Source of the DNA: Protula sp. h YS-2021
Lineage: Eukaryota > Annelida > Polychaeta > Sabellida > Serpulidae
Length of the DNA stretch: 64,000 bases
Reading direction: 5' to 3'
Assembly: GCA_949752745.1 (NCBI GenBank)
Contig: OX457033.1
Span: 14,180,156-14,244,155, forward strand
In this document: positions 1 to 13,665 of the stretch, piece by piece
How positions within the stretch are numbered: the stretch's first letter is position 1
Layout of the letters: each line of letters starts with the position of its first letter
Translations under genes and position numbers: made by a program
The notes under the pieces: generated by a model
What the model was told of the DNA's origin: nothing
Databases searched by the model: none
What the model saw: the letters and a program-made list of their open reading frames with translations, nothing else

Positions 1-68
1 AAGACTGCTAAACTGAACAGTGATATTATTAGAATTAGGTATCGTTGAAGTTTTTCCCAAGATTAAAA

Positions 69-241
69 GCACCTGTAGACCAAACTTGAAAATAAGACCA
101 TTTGTAGACCGAATTGAAAATAAGACCACATGTGGACTACACTGAAAAATAAGACCACCTGTGAACCAAACTCGAAAATAAGACCGCCTTCAGACCAAAC
201 TGAAAAATAAGACCACCTGTGGACCAAACTCGAAAATAACA
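69..241. repeat. ~30-bp minisatellite, about 6 diverged copies
   Basis: A degenerate tandem repeat with the core AAATAAGACCACCTGTGGAC, period about 29-30 bp. The minus-strand ORF across it is repetitive only because the repeat is, so I do not call it a gene. The core resembles 'ATAGGACCA' text near 9.6 kb, 13.8 kb and 24.2 kb. Confidence 0.8.
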
Positions 242-3200
242 CCCCAACACGGATTTGCACAAAGTGATCTAATGTCCGACATCTTTTTCTTAATGAGCTA
301 AGTATTAACATAAATGTCTGAAGTTTACACTAAACAGCATATGGTTACTTTTGCGCTTAATCTGTGAAATATTAATATCCAAGCGAGGAGTGGGAAATGT
401 ATTTAGCATTTCGAACAGGCTTGTGTAATTTCTGGATTCTAATGAGGTTTCATCAAATTCTTTTATCAGAATATAAAAATTTATAATGTTTTATATATGC
501 ACTGTTTGTTAAAGGAACTGACTAAAAGTGACTAAAAATGACGTCTGGAGTTTTAATTGTGGCTAACTGCAATATCTATAGACTGTTTCGTTCCGATCCA
601 TATTAAAATATTACTGACTTGGAAAATGACCTATCACAGTACAGTATTTACCTGAGTCAAATAACAATAACAAATGCTGTTTTCTCCTTATATTGCGTAA
701 TATTTGAAGCGGTAATCCAATAGCTAGCCTTGTGGCACGAAGCAATATTCGAATATTTATTTATAAAATGGTTAAAATTTAGCAGATGTAGAAATTCTAG
801 TCTACATGACACTAGTCAATATTATGTTCATCTTGACTCAAAATAAGTAGATATATACTTTGTAACATAGCTTAAGTGCGGCTCTAAAAAGGTTAACAGC
901 TGCTAATTATTTTGTGCGTTTCGGCCAACATTGAAACCTTCACTTGGATATCGACCAATCAAAGTGCAGCATTTTTCAAGTCATGCCTCGGGTGTTAATT
1001 CGGCTGGGGATGGTAAGGGGGAGATTAGCGTTCGCTCCAGCTGCCTTAACAATATGAATGCAGTTGCTGATAACCTGTTACAGACGTTTTTCAATCCCTT
1101 TTAAAAGTGTTGCCCTGCGACGCACGCACTAAACTCACATTGCCATATTCTTATCGATGGGCTAGCTCAGACTTAGAGAATAAAAATAATTCGACAAAAG
1201 TAATGAAAGTGCTAAAAGATCTAAAGCAGGATGAAAACCAAATGGTGAATAGTTTACAAAGAAATCACCAAAGGCATTTGCGAGTCCATATTTTGAAAAT
1301 ACAGTTTTGAAAGTTTTTTTATATTTTGGCACTTCGCAAAACTAGTCCTCCCAACTTAAGTAAAGTTAGATAACTATACTGAATAACCCAACAATAAATA
1401 GCTGATGTCTTGTTTGCTTCAGAATTGTTATTACAAATCGTATTCACTTTAAATAATGTTGAAGACGGTGAATTAATGTGTTAGAAAACTTTATGGTGCA
1501 CCTTGGTACATCCCTTTTATGAACTGTGTTATTTGCAATTTAGATTTGTTTACAATTGGCTCTGGATAATATTAATCGAAGTCTAAAAGCAACTTTCACT
1601 CTTTCCGTAGCACCACTAAGCAGTTTAATTTCTACATTCCATCTTTCAACAATGCAAAAAATTTGCAAATATGTGTTATATTTTTCTGTCCCAGTTGACT
1701 GAGAAAAAAACGATTTATTGCGGTCTTATGTTCAAAGGTTCATCACGCCATCTCCGAAAAAAAAAAATCCACATGACAAATGAGGACAGGGATTGGATTT
1801 ACTTAACATGTGCTTTTAATTCTGAAACACCCAATCTTCATGATTTCTCGTGACAACATAGTTCCATCTTTTGAGATGTCTTTTATCTGGTGAAAAGTAG
1901 TTGCTATGTAGCGGATATTGTGTCTTTGAAACATTGGTGAATTTAAAATACGTATTTGTTACTTTCCACACTGATCATAGGGTTGCAGTATTAGGCTAAA
2001 TTTACGGCACCATACACGCGATATTCATGTCTTAAAACTAACTCCAACGATAAGGAAACGAGGTCTCTCGTAGATCGGAGCATTGCGTCTGCAAATGAAC
2101 AATTCGTTGAAATCTCTGTGCTTCTTTCTTTCTTTCTTTCTTTCTCGCTGTAACATTAAGGAAATGCTGTGACGTCACAAAACATAGCCTTGTCGCAATA
2201 TGGGTGTTAATCATTGTGGATTCATGTGTTTTGTGACGGTGTATTAACGTTTCCTTCTCTCGCATGCTTGTTGCGTGTGAGAAAAACTGAAAAATTAATC
2301 TAAAAGTTGTAATCAAAATTCATACATTTGTACCAGTGTATTCTGTAACTAATCTAATTCCTTACCACTGCACAATTTGAACTGAATTTTAGAAAAAAAT
2401 TAGACAAACAAAGTAACCGAATAAAACGGGTTGCCGCTATGAATTTTATGAATGTTTTGAACGTATGTACTGCGCATTAGTTAGATCTAAGGTAATTTAG
2501 AATTATAAGTATCTTTAGAATAGTAGGTTTAAATATCCTGATACCTACTAAAGTTCTGACAGGAACTGCTTAAGATGGCATGAGAGTGATGCAGCACTAA
2601 TTGATTATTAAGTAACGTTAAGCGGTACCTTATTATGAGCTATTGTAAAATGCTGCATTAAAGTTTCTTCAGCCTGTTTTTGTGGTGTATTCAAGTATGC
2701 GCTATAGGGATGTAACATTCATTGATTTTTACCATTTATATACAGACGAACAAGCAGAGCTGCGACAACTTTTACAAAAGAAATAATTCAATGACTATCG
2801 GATAAATAGTTGCAGTATTCTTGAAGGAAAAAGAAGTTTCTTTGTCTTCTTTCAAAGGGGCGGTATCAAATAAAGCCCATTTTTGCAAAATTTCAATTTC
2901 TTTTAGATTTCCTTTAAGCACCTATAATATACCGTATTTTAGCACTACAAATTGGATATGTGTCTGATACTAAAATTTTCCAATTTTTGATTTCTCTTGT
3001 TTGTAGTATAATGTTTTTAATACTTTTAAGCTGCAAAACCAGTTCTTTGTTTCTTTCATTGTCATTTTATAAAAAGTCATACTTAAAAAAACAGGAGCAT
3101 CATCATGTTCTGCTTCAAAAAGGCAAGTCTTACCATAACTTATACACGTTTCCTCATCAAAGTATAGTAATAATCTTTAGAGTTAGCCCTCCTGACATTT

Positions 3201-4412
3201 ATTATCAGATTCTGTATTTAAAATAAGGGGCTACTACAGACGACTGCATAGGCTTCTGTTAAAAATCTATTGCTAATCAGTATTCTTAAACATTTACCGA
3301 TTTTAATTTGCGGACTGCTATAGAAAAGAAGGTCTATCTTCAGAACTACTTCTCCTGAAGATCCCATAAAGATAGAAACCTGTTATTGCTGTCCAGTTAA
3401 TCTTATAATCTGCCTTTCATATGCTACTGCTTAATATTTAGATATTTATTATTTATTACACTATCCGTAATGCTAAACAAAAGACTTCCATGCTTGCTTT
3501 GATTGTCTAGTTCAGTCTAAAACATGAGCATTTTTCATAAGAGTGAACATGTATATATTTGTACTTAAATATGCATGTAAAATTAATTGTAAGCCTCCAT
3601 ATCAAGCCATTTCACTAAATATTATAGCATTGTTTATTTTTTATACAATAGTATAGGTAACCAAGCCAGCCTCAACATTTTTATTCACAAAAAATAAACC
3701 CGGTGCACGAAAACCCCTCATCAAAAGTTCCTACTAATATGCGCAGTTTAATCTTATTTGGCTTATTTGATCAAAGACTGTGCTCTTCACAAATCATTTT
3801 CCGTAGAAGTAACATTACTCGGGCAACAAATGAGATTAACTGTTTTAACTATCAACGCTCAGTTTTTGCGTTTTTATTGTTGAAGCATACATTGTATTGT
3901 TCTAATCGTATCTTCAAAGACGTAGCTATATGACAGGTGCCATCAGGTTTTTATAAGCAAAACCAGGAATGTTAACAAGAAAGTTAAACGTGAGAATTTA
4001 CCAAAAATGTTTTGAATCAGTAAAAACAATACACAGCGATTTATGTTGAAAATTTAGTTTCAATATCATAACTATTTCCTAACGCATATTTTAAATTGTG
4101 TCTTTTAAAAGTAGTGTTTTATTTTATCTTGATTTGACAAAGCACTTGGCACATACGGTACATAATTTAGACACTACTGCTGCGAAATGTTTTTAAGAAA
4201 CTAGTAAAATCTTGTTAAAACTGATATTTGACTGTAAAATTACCCAAGTCCAATACATATCATGCATTTTGCAAATGATTCAACATTTAAGCAAGTATTT
4301 AACATAACTGCTTGAGCACTGTTACCTTATTTGAGTTCTGTGGTACACAAAATATGAACACTTTTATAACAGGTATTCTAAATCTTTTATTAAAGAATGG
4401 CCATTCTATATG
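242..4412. other. Stretch without recognisable genes
   Basis: AT-rich sequence with short chance ORFs only. None shows a codon pattern, splice context or family motif I can recognise. The only clear simple repeat is a (CTTT)n run at about 2122-2146. Confidence 0.6.
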
Positions 4413-4496
4413 TTCTACAAGAGAACTAGTGTTCCGTATGTTCCATGAGAGAACGAGTGCTCTGTATCTTCTATTAGAGAGCTAGTCTTCTTTGTG
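4413..4496. repeat. 28-bp tandem repeat, 3 copies
   Basis: Three consecutive 28-bp units begin at 4413, 4441 and 4469. They share the order TTCTA, then GAGA, then CTAGT or CGAGT, then a GTAT-like end. The units are diverged, suggesting an old array. Confidence 0.75.
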
Positions 4497-4894
4497 TTCT
4501 ATTTCAAATCCTTTGCACCTCAGGCTTGAGACACTTGTCCACACGATGGTGCTCCTTGCTGGCCATAGAAAAGAGCTTGTTGTGGTGTTTTTGGAAGCTA
4601 TAGAAATGCCAGTTAAGCACCAATTAAATGCGCTGTGTGCTTCTAATTACAGGCTCTTTGGCTTGAGAGCCTTTTCGCTGCATGCGCTATCAGACTGCAA
4701 TTTGTAGCTGATAAATATCATTGCATTTCTTCTCTATATTTCCGTCCTACTTCTTTCTTAACAATACACTGATTATGATATTGAGTAGTCAGGGACTTTT
4801 CATTAGTTGATATTCTCCATTACTCTGTTCTTTTCACATCTACCGTCATAAGAAAATAAGCTGCACCATATGTGTATATTACACATGAAAAATA

Positions 4895-5776
<882 letters not shown>

Positions 5777-5778
5777 TA

Positions 5779-6712
5779 CATGCAACACCGTCAGATAGTA
5801 ATTTAGGATCAGTACGCAGCCGACGGCATTCAGGCGATTTCCGAAAGCATTGATAACTTAGGCTTGTGGGTCTCCTTCTCTCATGTCAATGCTAATTGCT
5901 CCCCTGAGTTAGGATTTTATGGAGCCAGCAACGAAGCTGACGAATTTCTTTAAGTTCCATGTTAGTATCATTGCACTTTATAGTGCTGTGATGAATAGAT
6001 TTATATTTCACATAAACGAATCGCACTTAAACACAATGAACTTTAATTTTGTTGAATATACAATGAATGTCAATGAATGTAGTGGCATAAAGGCGTTATT
6101 TCACTTGTAAGATTGTTTGATTACAAGTCCTGCAAGTTCTAACCACCCCACCCCCCAAACCACCCCTACTCCTTGTCTATAAAATCACATATTAAACACT
6201 TGGCAAGTCCGAGACTCGTAAAGACTTAGGCCCAAAATGACGCTGAACAATTTTTAAAACTTTACTCGAAGGGAGAATGTGATTTTAAGATGTTATTTTT
6301 TGGCCAAATGCTTAATATTTTGCCTTTGAGAAACAGGTTGTCGCCCGTACTGCCCCTGAATCATTGTACAGTAGACTAACCCAACTCACAAACCACTGAC
6401 TGCAGACTTCAGTGGCTAAACTGAAGTTGTTGCTGTCACAGAATTGACTACCATTGGCATTTCGATTATCTTTCGTAAAAAAAAACCAATGCGACGTCAG
6501 GCAACGATACCTTGCTCAGCTGTTATGTAAGCAGAAATAGGGTACTCTTCTTGAAAATGCATAGTTTGTATTGCGTATGACAACTTTGTAGATGCAGAGT
6601 CCTTTAGTAATAATAAGTCTGAATTATACTGAGAGAATTCTTGCTGGAGTTATTTGTACCTTGGGTGGCTCGATGCTGGAACTAGATACTGGAGCCGTCG
6701 CTTGCGACAAAA
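5779..6712. other. Stretch without recognisable genes
   Basis: No exon-like ORF, structural RNA or repeat array was recognised. A short C-rich run sits near 6144-6166. Confidence 0.55.
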
Positions 6713-7403
<691 letters not shown>

Positions 7404-8317
7404 CTTCGCAGTTGTTGAAAGAAATCGATTCCCTAGTTTTGCTTACAACTGTCTATCTTACGAAAAAAACTCCTTTCCATGTTTGTTTTCTGACACTTTT
7501 TTCAATTAAGAACAATACCATTGTTTGTTTTCAGTGTGGTATGGTGAAGCCCTGGCAACAGCAAGCATCCATGGTAACGACAAGACAGCCAAGACATTCT
7601 CAACTGATGCACTGACTAAAGAGAGGGGAGAATTAACACGCGCGAGCGCCACCTAGCGTGTGATTAGGCTGGCCACTCCAGAAATGTCATCACACGCTTG
7701 TGTGAGCACTCTTATGATGTTTTGTTTTTATTTCTGGTGAGTAAATTAGGTATCTAATGAAATCAAAACGTGGCTAGAACATCGAGACAGGAGCAAATGA
7801 GACACGCCTTTGTTGGTACTTTTTTTTTTTTTTTTTGCAGTTGAAAAAGTACATTTTACCAAGATGTATAGAGTGACCAGAAATGACTTCCCTTCTAAGT
7901 GTAAATAAACTTTTTTTCTGCAAATATATGACTTAACTTTTCTACATGTAAATGGCCTGTGGTCGTTTTGATGGATTATATATTCAGCCTTCTTGGATAT
8001 TCTGTGAAATGGGCCAATGTAGTTAAAACGAAAAGAACATGTGTTTGAGGAAAACTACATTATGCATCGTCCGGATATAATGGATTTAATCTGGATGCAA
8101 CGCGTCAGTATGAAAACACTGCATGACGTCGCAATCACCTGGATAACAATTGTGACGTAGAATTGTCAACTGGACAATCACATGTTCACAATGTGTGGCA
8201 TCGACAACCAATCAAACAACAGCAATCGCAAATCGTATCAGTCACGTGTGACATCAGTGAATGGCGCGGTGATTCTTGTGTAGTTGACGAATGACATCAC
8301 CGAATGTGATAACAACA
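7404..8317 (+). promoter_or_regulatory. Possible 5' flank or leader of the 8318 exon
   Basis: There is no coding signal here. The last 250 bp are richer in CG and contain TGACGT-type motifs near 8125 and 8153 and a CACGTG at about 8242, before the ATG at 8318. This is consistent with a promoter or 5' leader, but no TATA box or start site can be fixed from sequence alone. Confidence 0.25.
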
Positions 8318-8372
8318 ATGAATGACGTCATAGCACTGCTCCTGTGCATGGTCATTGTTTGCAAGGGCCAAG
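8318..8372 (+). CDS. First coding exon with signal peptide
   Basis: The ATG at 8318 opens a reading frame for MNDVIALLLCMVIVCKGQ, a short polar N-terminus followed by a strongly hydrophobic core and a small polar exit. It ends at CAAG, directly followed by a consensus donor GTAAGA at 8373. The intron is phase 1 (17 codons after the ATG plus one base), which is common after signal peptides in secreted animal proteins. An in-frame upstream ATG at 8291 would add nine residues, but the start at 8318 gives the better signal peptide. The protein identity is unknown. A candidate next exon lies at 9515. Without a transcript the call rests on the signal peptide plus donor. Confidence 0.55.
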
Positions 8373-8408
8373 GTAAGAAATTTCAAAAGCATCGATCAAA
8401 TAGGATTG

Positions 8409-8432
8409 GGGGGGGGGAGGGGGGGGGGCTTG
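8409..8432. repeat. Poly-G tract
   Basis: Two G9-G10 runs joined by AGG lie in the presumed first intron. They have G-quadruplex potential on the plus strand. Confidence 0.9.
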
Positions 8433-8472
8433 AGGTTACTCTTATAGGTTGGTTGCCGGATTTATATGTTGT

Positions 8473-8792
8473 GGTACCCCCCTCCTTTTTTAGGTGGGAG
8501 GATGGTACCCCCCTCCTTTTTTAGGTGGGAGGATGGTACCCCCCTCCTTTTTTAGGTGGGAGGATGGTACCCCCCTCCTTTTTTAGGTGGGAGGATGGTA
8601 CCCCCCTCCTTTTTTAGGTGGGAGGATGGTACCCCCCTCCTTTTTTAGGTGGGAGGATGGTACCCCCCTCCTTTTTTAGGTGGGAGGATGGTACCCCCCT
8701 CCTTTTTTAGGTGGGAGGATGGTACCCCCCTCCTTTTTTAGGTGGGAGGATGGTACCCCCCTCCTTTTTTAGGTGGGAGGATGGTACCCCCT
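8473..8792. repeat. 31-bp minisatellite, 10 identical copies plus a partial
   Basis: Units start with GGTACC at 8473, 8504, 8535 and so on to 8783, exactly 31 bp apart. As read, all ten full units are identical. Each carries CCCCCCTCC, then T6, then GGTGGGAGGATGG, so it can form a small hairpin. The four GG runs per unit give a two-tetrad quadruplex motif. The lack of divergence implies very recent expansion or active homogenisation. Confidence 0.97.
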
Positions 8793-9339
8793 GAAAGAAT
8801 GCCCAGTATGTGGTTGACGACCAATATGTGAAGACTGTTAAGTTCATGAAATGACAAATCGCGTTGGTATATCCACGTCATTCTATTGTCCCTCGAGGTA
8901 CAGTTTTTACATTCTCATAAAGTTTTATACGCACTTGAAAATTTCGTTCCCAAATGGGTATATATTTTTTTTTGTATTTTCTGAATGTTTATTTCTTTTT
9001 TCAGGGTGTGTGTGTGTATGTGTGCGTGGAGGTTATATGATACGAGAATACGACATTTATCACAGATATAGAGAGTAATGAAACCTCTTGGTATCCATTT
9101 TTGAGTGAGGTCACAATATTTTCAAAACACGCTTTTATCGCCTATAATGGCTAAAATGGGTGCTGAAATCCCAGTTTAAACACATGTACATTTTGAGCAG
9201 GGAGTAACCTTTTTAATACCCTTTATCTTGACCTTGAGTGTCAAGGTCAAAAGTCCGGCATTTGGAGCACACCTCGTTTTACGTTATTAGTAAAAAATGC
9301 GGCGCCTGTAGCACCGCGAAATTCGTTTCGGCATTGCGC

Positions 9340-9387
9340 ACTTCCCCACCCAACCCCCCCCCTCGCCCCCCCCCCGCCTCCCTTCCC
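9340..9387. repeat. C-rich low-complexity tract
   Basis: Runs of C interrupted by A, G and T. Simple sequence. Confidence 0.8.
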
Positions 9388-9514
9388 CTGCTTTTGAAAA
9401 ATGCTAAAGGTACCATCTGATATTAATGCGAAGTTTCCCTTTAATACTCGTCTCCGTAGAATTCGGATTCAACTATAACCTCCCATTCCTAGACTGTAAC
9501 TTATCCGTTTTCAG

Positions 9515-9579
9515 GGCTCCACACTTTCGAATTCTCCATAGACTCTGAGCATACGTGGGACCCCGAAATAGGACCACAA
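9515..9579 (+). CDS. Candidate second exon following 8318-8372
   Basis: A pyrimidine-rich tract ending TTTTCAG (to 9514) is followed by a frame that joins the phase-1 end of the 8318 exon without a stop. The joined reading begins GLHTFEFSIDSEHTWDP and continues to a good donor, GTGAGA, at 9580. I recognise no domain. The 3' part overlaps a 'ATAGGACCA' repeat-like text that recurs elsewhere, so the exon could be a coincidence. Confidence 0.3.
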
Positions 9580-10760
9580 GTGAGATGGAACCAAAGTGGT
9601 CCGATTATCGGGGCTGGTCCTATCGGAGGCTGGTCCTATTTGTGGCGTTTAGAACGGACCAGTTGAGAAGTGGTCCTATTTTTTGAGATGGTCCTATTTA
9701 CCGGGTAACCCTGTCTCGTGATTTACTCTGTATATTCATCAATTTTCTATCCCAAGTGAGTCATGAGAAATTCTTCTTTATTTAGCCCGAGTAAGATATA
9801 ACCTGCATTATCATGTAGACCAGAAATGCAAAATTGACGTGCGCATATTTCTTACAGTCATCGAGCATATGCTGTGAAATCTGAACCCGCAGCAATAAAC
9901 TCTGTTTTGTCTTTGTAGTTTATTTTATTCTCAGACTGAAGAAATTTTTTATGCATTGGAAAAGTATTTTTGGCACACTTTTTTGATGGTTGAAAGCGTA
10001 TTACTTTCTGAAAAATGTGTGATGATGGTTCGCACTTTGGCGCTGTGACAGCATTTGGATTGGGTTTTTACATATGCCGAAGCTGTCTGTTATTGAAAGT
10101 AAAATTTCATTTTTTTTTTTTTTGAGGAAGAAAAAAGTCCCATTTTTATACTAAATATGTCAGTGAGCAGGACATACACACTGTTATCCCACTTTCTAAG
10201 GGCGAGTGCTCAAAAATTTTACAAAAATATAAGTGAGACCGCTTTAAAAATAAGCAAACATTTCTTCATCACTTGTAGTCGTTTTACTAAAAATTGAGTG
10301 AAAAACTGAAGACAAATTGCACTTGTCACTCTGTCACTCTGTCACTCTGCAACCCTTTGATATTTCTATTTGAAGAATTACGGTATCTTTAAGCAGGCTT
10401 GTTCTTGAAAAAAAAAAACTTTCATTTTAAGGGGAATATTATGAAAGATTTAAACATCGAATTTCGAGCTGTTCATAAGCAGGCCTCACTGATTTCAAGA
10501 TTAAAGCTCTAAAAGGCACTTTGTAACATCAAACGTGTCCCAGCCAAATGGTTTTCGAGACACAATGTTGTTGCAGGGTGTAAGTTGCCTTTTTTTCTTT
10601 GTATCGATATTTCTAATCTTAACTTAACCCTAAAAAGTTAGCAGATAAGACAGTGCTGAGTATAACGCAGAACCCAATGTGGGGGTAAAATGTCCCACAA
10701 GCCCCACCCCAAGATTTGATTTCTTATTTGGAAAAAGTTAGCCGTTGCCGGATGAGGACG
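9580..10760. other. Stretch without recognisable genes
   Basis: At 9560-9710 there are several 'GGTCCTATT' / 'ATAGGACCA' words in both orientations, part of a diffuse dispersed repeat. A short CTGTCACT triplication lies at about 10326-10348. Nothing else was recognised. Confidence 0.5.
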
Positions 10761-10763
10761 GAG

Positions 10764-10850
10764 GGGGGGGGGGGGGTACCGTGACGGGGGATACCGTGAC
10801 GGGGGTACCGTGACTGGGGGGGGTACTGTGACGGGGGTACTGTGACCGCA
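10764..10850. repeat. ~15-bp G-rich repeat (GGGGGTACCGTGAC), 5 copies
   Basis: A G14 run leads into five units built on GGGGGTACCGTGAC or its T variant, with small spacing changes. The G5 runs separated by short loops give plus-strand quadruplex potential. Confidence 0.85.
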
Positions 10851-12477
10851 CTACGACTATCCCTGTCCAAGCGTCGATTCTAGATAAATATTTCCCCGTC
10901 GCCTATGCAATGCCAGGAAATAGGTGTTGTTTCAGCTTCCATTATCAACCTTAACGCAACATAGATGAAACGTTGAATAATAATAATTATTATTGACGTT
11001 TATCGGCGGAAGGAAGACATTGTTTCCACTTAAATAAACAACCAAAACTCGACGTTTATCCAACGTTCCGCATCCCACTGTTTACTCGGAAGGTTTAAAT
11101 GACGATTTTTATAATTATTTTTAATTTTTGTTTTTGTGGTGCACGGGATAAGCCCACCCCCATCCCCCCACCCACCCAACCCCCTGTTTCTGTGTACCGC
11201 TAAATGTTAGCGTTTATGGCTGTTACCCTCAAAATCAAAGAGCCGCGGGGTTCAGTTATGTCCCACAGCAAAGGCAATTGTCGCAGCGCCATCGCTACTT
11301 AACCTTTTTCCAAATGATGTAAATCAAAGAGAATATGTTGCCAACTGATAGCCCTCAAACGGTTTAGTTGCTTATAAGAATAAATTCTCGCTGGAGAGAT
11401 TGACGTCATTATCTATTCTTACTTATAGAAAAACAGGAAAAGGTAGCTTGGGTGGCCTTTATTTTTTTTATTTCAGGGCGGGCAGGAGGTGGGGGAAGGG
11501 GATGAGAGTAGCCGTGATCTTAAGTGAGACAAAGAATTAGAAAGGCCAGTAGGATCAACTTTCAAAGTCAACATTGAATAGGAAATTGATGACGAAGGGC
11601 AGTTACAGTCTGTTGAAAATGCATTCATTAAATAGTGGATAATGAATTAAACGCCCCTTGGATCCACAGTCTGGAGTACTGTGCTGCTGACACAGATATA
11701 TATAATTGAAAAAAATAACCTTAGTGTCATTGTTTTGTTTTGTAAATAAGCTCCAAGAAATGTTCATTCGTATGCCTAAGTTGTATATTTTTAATTTGCT
11801 TAAGTGGGCATATGTTAGGCCATCTATATAATGACTCGTTGGCTGTGTTGTGTTGCCTGAGAGCATTTGTGGGGCCATATTTAACGACTTGTGGGCCTTT
11901 CTCTGCCATGTTGCGTAAATCTACAGTGAATACAACGGTGCCCCTTTTGTTGTAAATGTTTCTTTTTTATAAACAGTCCAATAACGGATATTAAAATTTG
12001 TCTGTTGTCAATGTTTATAGACAGAAAGTCTTCAGCATAAGACTAATACCCGGGATGGGGGGGAGGAGTTGAGGGTGTAGGGGGAGGGTTACACTTATGC
12101 ATAGCGTGAGTGAGGACTTACGGCATCAAAGACTTCCTTCTTCACTCAAATCCTTTTGAAGACAGCAAAAATATTGTTAATTTTTTAGCTTTAACTACGT
12201 TTTCGTGCTTTTTTCCTTGCTTCAAATGCATTTTTAGATTTCTGTAAAAATGCATCTTTTCACCTTTTTTGACAAATGGTGATCGCTTTTCTTTTTAGAA
12301 ATTTTTATATTGTTAATTTCAGTTCTGCGCATTGATTCTATCACTTTTTGTCTTTTTTTTAAGCCCATATGTTTGACTTTCAAATTAAACACATATTTTG
12401 TTCGGCACTTTAAAGTCTGGTGATCAAACATTATTCATAGCGATTGTCTGGAGCATGATTCCTACGGTGTCATAGAT
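10851..12477. other. Stretch without recognisable genes
   Basis: Short chance ORFs only. Several C- or G-rich tracts (about 11155-11180, 11475-11500, 12055-12090) are noted. Confidence 0.5.
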
Positions 12478-12484
12478 TCAAGTT

Positions 12485-12620
12485 GTCTTCTAACTGCCAA
12501 CCTCTGTGGCGGTTTGGTCTATTGTGTGTAGCATCCCTTTGTTTCCACGAAAATAATAGTCGCGGTGCAAAACGGGAACTACTTTTCAACTCCATCCGCT
12601 TCTTGGTTATAGATGAGAAA
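12485..12620. repeat. Dispersed repeat, copy 1
   Basis: Shares the ordered words GCCAACCTCT, a GGTYTRTTG block, GTGTAGCAYC-like text and 'GAAAATAAT' with copies at 12990 and 29180. It includes the end 'TCCATCCGCT'. Overlapping ORFs occur on both strands, so the 109-aa and 100-aa readings are unlikely to be real genes. Confidence 0.6.
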
Positions 12621-12737
12621 CAGATTTGTGCAAAAAAAAAAAAAGAAGAACAACAACGTCTAAATGCAACGCCATTAAAAGTAAGACAAAACCAGCATGC
12701 ATCCCCATTCTTAACCGCTTCACTCCCCATATCACCC

Positions 12738-12762
12738 CCCCCCCCACACACACACACACACT
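12738..12762. repeat. C-run followed by (AC)n
   Basis: A simple repeat: a poly-C run followed by eight CA units. Confidence 0.9.
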
Positions 12763-12989
12763 TATCAACCAACAGTACAATTGTCAGTGCATCAAGGCAC
12801 CCAATGAATTGATGACGTGAATCAGTTATTGTTATATGGATGATAAACCAGGATCCGTGTTAGAAATGGGATACACAGTGTAGAACTGGAAACAACTGCA
12901 CCCTTAATGATGCGCAACTTTTGTGTTGCCATGGTGATTTTGTTTTTCAGAATAAAAAAATAACAACGTTCGTCTTTTGAGGAACAATG

Positions 12990-13110
12990 CAGTTGGCACA
13001 CATTAAGCTGGTTGTTGCTGGGCGTTGCTGTCCAACAGCCAGCATCTGCGGCCGTTCGGTCTGTTGGGTGTTACCTCTGTGTTCAACTGACCAACTTGGG
13101 ACTTGAGCGA
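12990..13110. repeat. Dispersed repeat, copy 2
   Basis: Homologous to 12485-12545 by eye: AGCCAGCATCTGCGGCCGTT aligns with the GCCAACCTCTGTGGCGGTTT part, followed by matching GGTCTGTTG and GTGTTACCTC blocks. It is shorter and more diverged at its right end. Confidence 0.5.
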
Positions 13111-13229
13111 CAATAGCAATTAACAGACACTTTTTCGCATTCATCCTTCATGTAATTAGTGAATCTATAAGCAAGCCCCAAGAACCTCTACAGTACAACA
13201 CCAGCAAACATAAACTAACAATTAAATAA

Positions 13230-13250
13230 AGCATGAACAATGTTCATGCT
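13230..13250. repeat. 21-bp palindrome
   Basis: AGCATGAACA and TGTTCATGCT are exact reverse complements separated by one base. Function unknown. Confidence 0.85.
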
Positions 13251-13630
13251 GTTATGTTTTTCCGTAGTAAGTGTTGCCTTAACCAGTTGCTTTAAAACTC
13301 ATTCACGTGAAGAAGATCCTACTGACTTTACAAAACCATTCTTCTTCGTTATGAGGGTCCACATGTATGTAGAAGAAAAAATTATTTGGCATTAAAAAGC
13401 TCAAAAACATTTCTAAAATGCGTGAAATTTCCTCCATAAAAAGGATGTACTTGTCGAAGGCTGCCATGGCTAATCCTACTGACGTGAATGATGCCCAAGA
13501 GGCTTTATTTTTTTATTTTTCTGTCGTTTCTGTCCATAGAATTTTACTTAAACTGGGGCTGGCTACTATAAGGCACGCGTGAGACATAAAATCAGGAACA
13601 GCTTTGCGGTTATGACAAAAGACGTTAAAG

Positions 13631-13665
13631 CGCCAATTAAGCACCAGAAAGGTGCCTAATTGGCG
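13631..13665. repeat. 15-bp stem hairpin
   Basis: CGCCAATTAAGCACC (13631-13645) pairs with GGTGCCTAATTGGCG (13651-13665) at 14 of 15 positions around an AGAAA loop. It is isolated from any gene I can see and might be the end of a foldback element. Confidence 0.8.

Noticed and set aside
12470..12820. Overlapping ORFs of 109 and 100 codons on opposite strands
   Set aside because: They overlap a dispersed repeat and a C-run/(AC)n tract, and neither has a recognisable domain.
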